Shown here: one piece after another, positions 5,455-6,732 of the stretch
Layout: each line of letters opens with the position of its first letter
Numbering within the stretch: position 1 is the first letter of the stretch
Assembly (NCBI GenBank): GCA_023230925.1
Contig: JALNWK010000086.1
Coordinates: 1 to 6,732 of the forward strand
DNA: 6,732 nucleotides
Direction: 5' to 3'
DNA from: Limnochordia bacterium
GTDB taxonomy: Bacteria > Bacillota > Limnochordia > DUMW01
Notes under the pieces: model-generated
The model's input: the letters and a program-made list of their open reading frames with translations, nothing else
Database searches by the model: none
Told to the model about the DNA's origin: nothing
Position numbers and translations under genes: made by a program

Positions 5455-6594
5455 ATGAGAAGAAGTACTCGGCGATTCCTCCCTAGGACGATGAAACAGG
5501 GTATGGCTATCGCTTACACAATAGCTTGTTTTGCGATACTAATTGTGGGTGTCGCCAGACTATCTTTACTAATTCCCCAGCTAGACCTGTCCGTATGCTT
5601 TGGCCTATCCCGTTGGGTAGAAAAGGAGATTAGCACTGGCTACTTGATGCTACGGGCTGGCTTTCCAGCATGCGTAAAATTGGAGAGGATTACTGCCGAG
5701 CAAAATCGGCTAGAACGGGGATTGTATTCCCTATTGAACGTGTTAGAGGCTGATTGGACGGATCCCTTGCAGATTCTGGCTTCGGAGCTTCCGTCTTTCA
5801 TATATATACCTACCGAACAGTCCCAGGAGCCCAAAGAACAGGTGCCTGAAGGAGAACCATATGAAGATGAAGCCCTTGCGGCGTTAGGTCCCCTACAGTT
5901 GCCTGAAGTGGTTCCGCCAAAGGATGTAGAACCCATACAACCTGGTGTTGTAGACAGGACCAAGGCAGGGCCCATGGTAGCAATCTATCATACCCATGCC
6001 TCCGAACTGTATCACCAACCGGGAATGAATCTTGAGTTCGATTCCTATCATTTGCCCAATAGCACGGAAACGGGAGTGCTCCAGGTTGGTAAACACCTAA
6101 CCACGTGTTTGGAGTCCTTGGGCGTCTCCGTGATCCATTCCTTAAAACTGCACGATACACCGAGTTTTACCAAGGCATACCAGGAATCAGCAAAGACAGT
6201 GAGTAGCCTGGTAAAGGAGAATCCGACCCTTGCTATGGTTTTTGACATCCACCGGGACGGTGTCAAGAGTGTACAGTATGTCAAAGAGATTGATGGAAGC
6301 CCAACAGCCCAAATACTCATTTTGGTTACTACCAATGATTACCTACCTAACCCCCATTGGCAAGAGAACCTGGCCTTTGCCACTGAGCTGAAAAAAAATA
6401 TGGATCACTTATATCCTGGGCTCTGTCGGGGTATAATGATCGTTAGGGATAGCAGATTCAACCAGCATTTACATTCCCAGCTATTGTTGCTAGAAATCGG
6501 CAACTATACCCATACGATAGAGCCTGCCTTGCGCAGTGCTGAGCTTCTAGCTAACGTCATTGCCAAGATGCTTAAGGAGAAAAAACTAAGGTAA
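5455..6594 (+). CDS. spoIIP: Stage II sporulation protein P (SpoIIP), engulfment peptidoglycan hydrolase
   Basis: A 379-residue SpoIIP. The family works with SpoIID and SpoIIM at the septum and engulfing membrane, cutting stem peptides and cross-links of peptidoglycan (amidase and endopeptidase) so that the mother cell can engulf the forespore. Visible features: a basic N-terminus (MRRSTRR), one membrane anchor at about 16-40, a linker rich in Pro and Glu (about 117-165), then the catalytic domain. That domain has IYHTHASELY (H179, H181, E184), a VFDIHRD block (264-268 for DIHRD), NPHWQEN (299-305), PGLCRGI (321-327), FNQHLHSQLLLLEIGN (335-350) with E347, and a final helix. The histidines, the E184 position and E347 are the residues expected at the zinc site. 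The domain faces outside the membrane. The gene is divergent from the ABC operon. In Bacillus it follows the spore protease gene gpr, which is not found immediately upstream here. Length and motifs indicate an intact gene. Confidence 0.95.
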   Translation: MRRSTRRFLPRTMKQGMAIAYTIACFAILIVGVARLSLLIPQLDLSVCFGLSRWVEKEISTGYLMLRAGFPACVKLERITAEQNRLERGLYSLLNVLEADWTDPLQILASELPSFIYIPTEQSQEPKEQVPEGEPYEDEALAALGPLQLPEVVPPKDVEPIQPGVVDRTKAGPMVAIYHTHASELYHQPGMNLEFDSYHLPNSTETGVLQVGKHLTTCLESLGVSVIHSLKLHDTPSFTKAYQESAKTVSSLVKENPTLAMVFDIHRDGVKSVQYVKEIDGSPTAQILILVTTNDYLPNPHWQENLAFATELKKNMDHLYPGLCRGIMIVRDSRFNQHLHSQLLLLEIGNYTHTIEPALRSAELLANVIAKMLKEKKLR

Positions 6595-6667
6595 AAAAAA
6601 GTGGACAAGCCAGGGCCCCGTCAAAGTCAACGAAAATATCGATATGAAGGGGAATTGAAAAAAGGGC

Positions 6668-6696
6668 TGGTAATCCGCTCAAATAACCTTTATAAT
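6668..6696 (+). promoter_or_regulatory. Possible promoter of a gene beyond the right edge
   Basis: A perfect TATAAT at 6691-6696 is preceded at 17 bases by TGGTAA (6668-6673), which matches the -35 consensus at three of six positions. A ribosome site follows at 6716-6724. The better-looking TTGAAA at 6655-6660 is 30 bases from the TATAAT, too far to pair with it. Confidence 0.35.
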
Positions 6697-6715
6697 TGAA
6701 AGCGAAAACAAAGTC

Positions 6716-6724
6716 AAAGGAGAG
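6716..6724 (+). promoter_or_regulatory. Shine-Dalgarno sequence for a downstream gene
   Basis: AAAGGAGAG near the right edge matches the 16S rRNA anti-SD core and is followed by GCAGACA to the end of the window. The start codon is expected within the next few bases outside. The 121 bases between the spoIIP stop and here contain no gene and no clear intrinsic terminator, so partial read-through from spoIIP is possible. Confidence 0.5.
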
Positions 6725-6732
6725 AGCAGACA

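Noticed and set aside
6595..6625. Intrinsic terminator after spoIIP
   Set aside because: Only an A run and a short GGGCCCC palindrome are present; there is no stem followed by a T tract.

Overview
The window most likely comes from an endospore-forming member of the Firmicutes (Clostridia or Limnochordia-like). The strongest evidence is a full-length SpoIIP-type engulfment hydrolase. Purine-rich Shine-Dalgarno sequences, a consensus sigma-A promoter and moderate base composition agree with this. Exact taxonomy cannot be read from the window.

Left part (1-2237): a graveyard of mobile-element pieces and broken genes. Bases 1-121 look like the outer end of an IS21-family element: a possible last few codons of istB, four copies of a 22-bp repeat, and a terminus ending in CA. 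It abuts a 5'-truncated, frameshifted secretin-type gene made of STN modules (to about 1030). On the minus strand, 1129-1725 holds a decayed ExeA/TnsC-like transposition ATPase without its Walker A part, followed by a hairpin that could be its terminator. Next to it, on the plus strand, is an IS66 remnant with orfA apparently complete and orfB cut after about 27 codons.

Middle (2238-5204, minus strand): an intact two-gene operon. A consensus sigma-A promoter (5176-5204) and a leader of about 145 nt precede a type IV ABC exporter half-transporter. Its unusual N-terminus carries a PH-like domain and a four-cysteine zinc ribbon. A DUF1854 protein follows 3 nt after the transporter stop. This pairing matches a gene couple that annotation resources associate with cyanophycin metabolism (from memory); no cyanophycin enzyme is in the window, so the substrate is open. 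It is the most interesting intact system here.

Right part (5205-6732, plus strand): a gene-free stretch of about 250 bases, then spoIIP, divergent from the transporter operon and without gpr immediately upstream. The last 140 bases hold a possible promoter and a Shine-Dalgarno sequence for a gene starting beyond the window.
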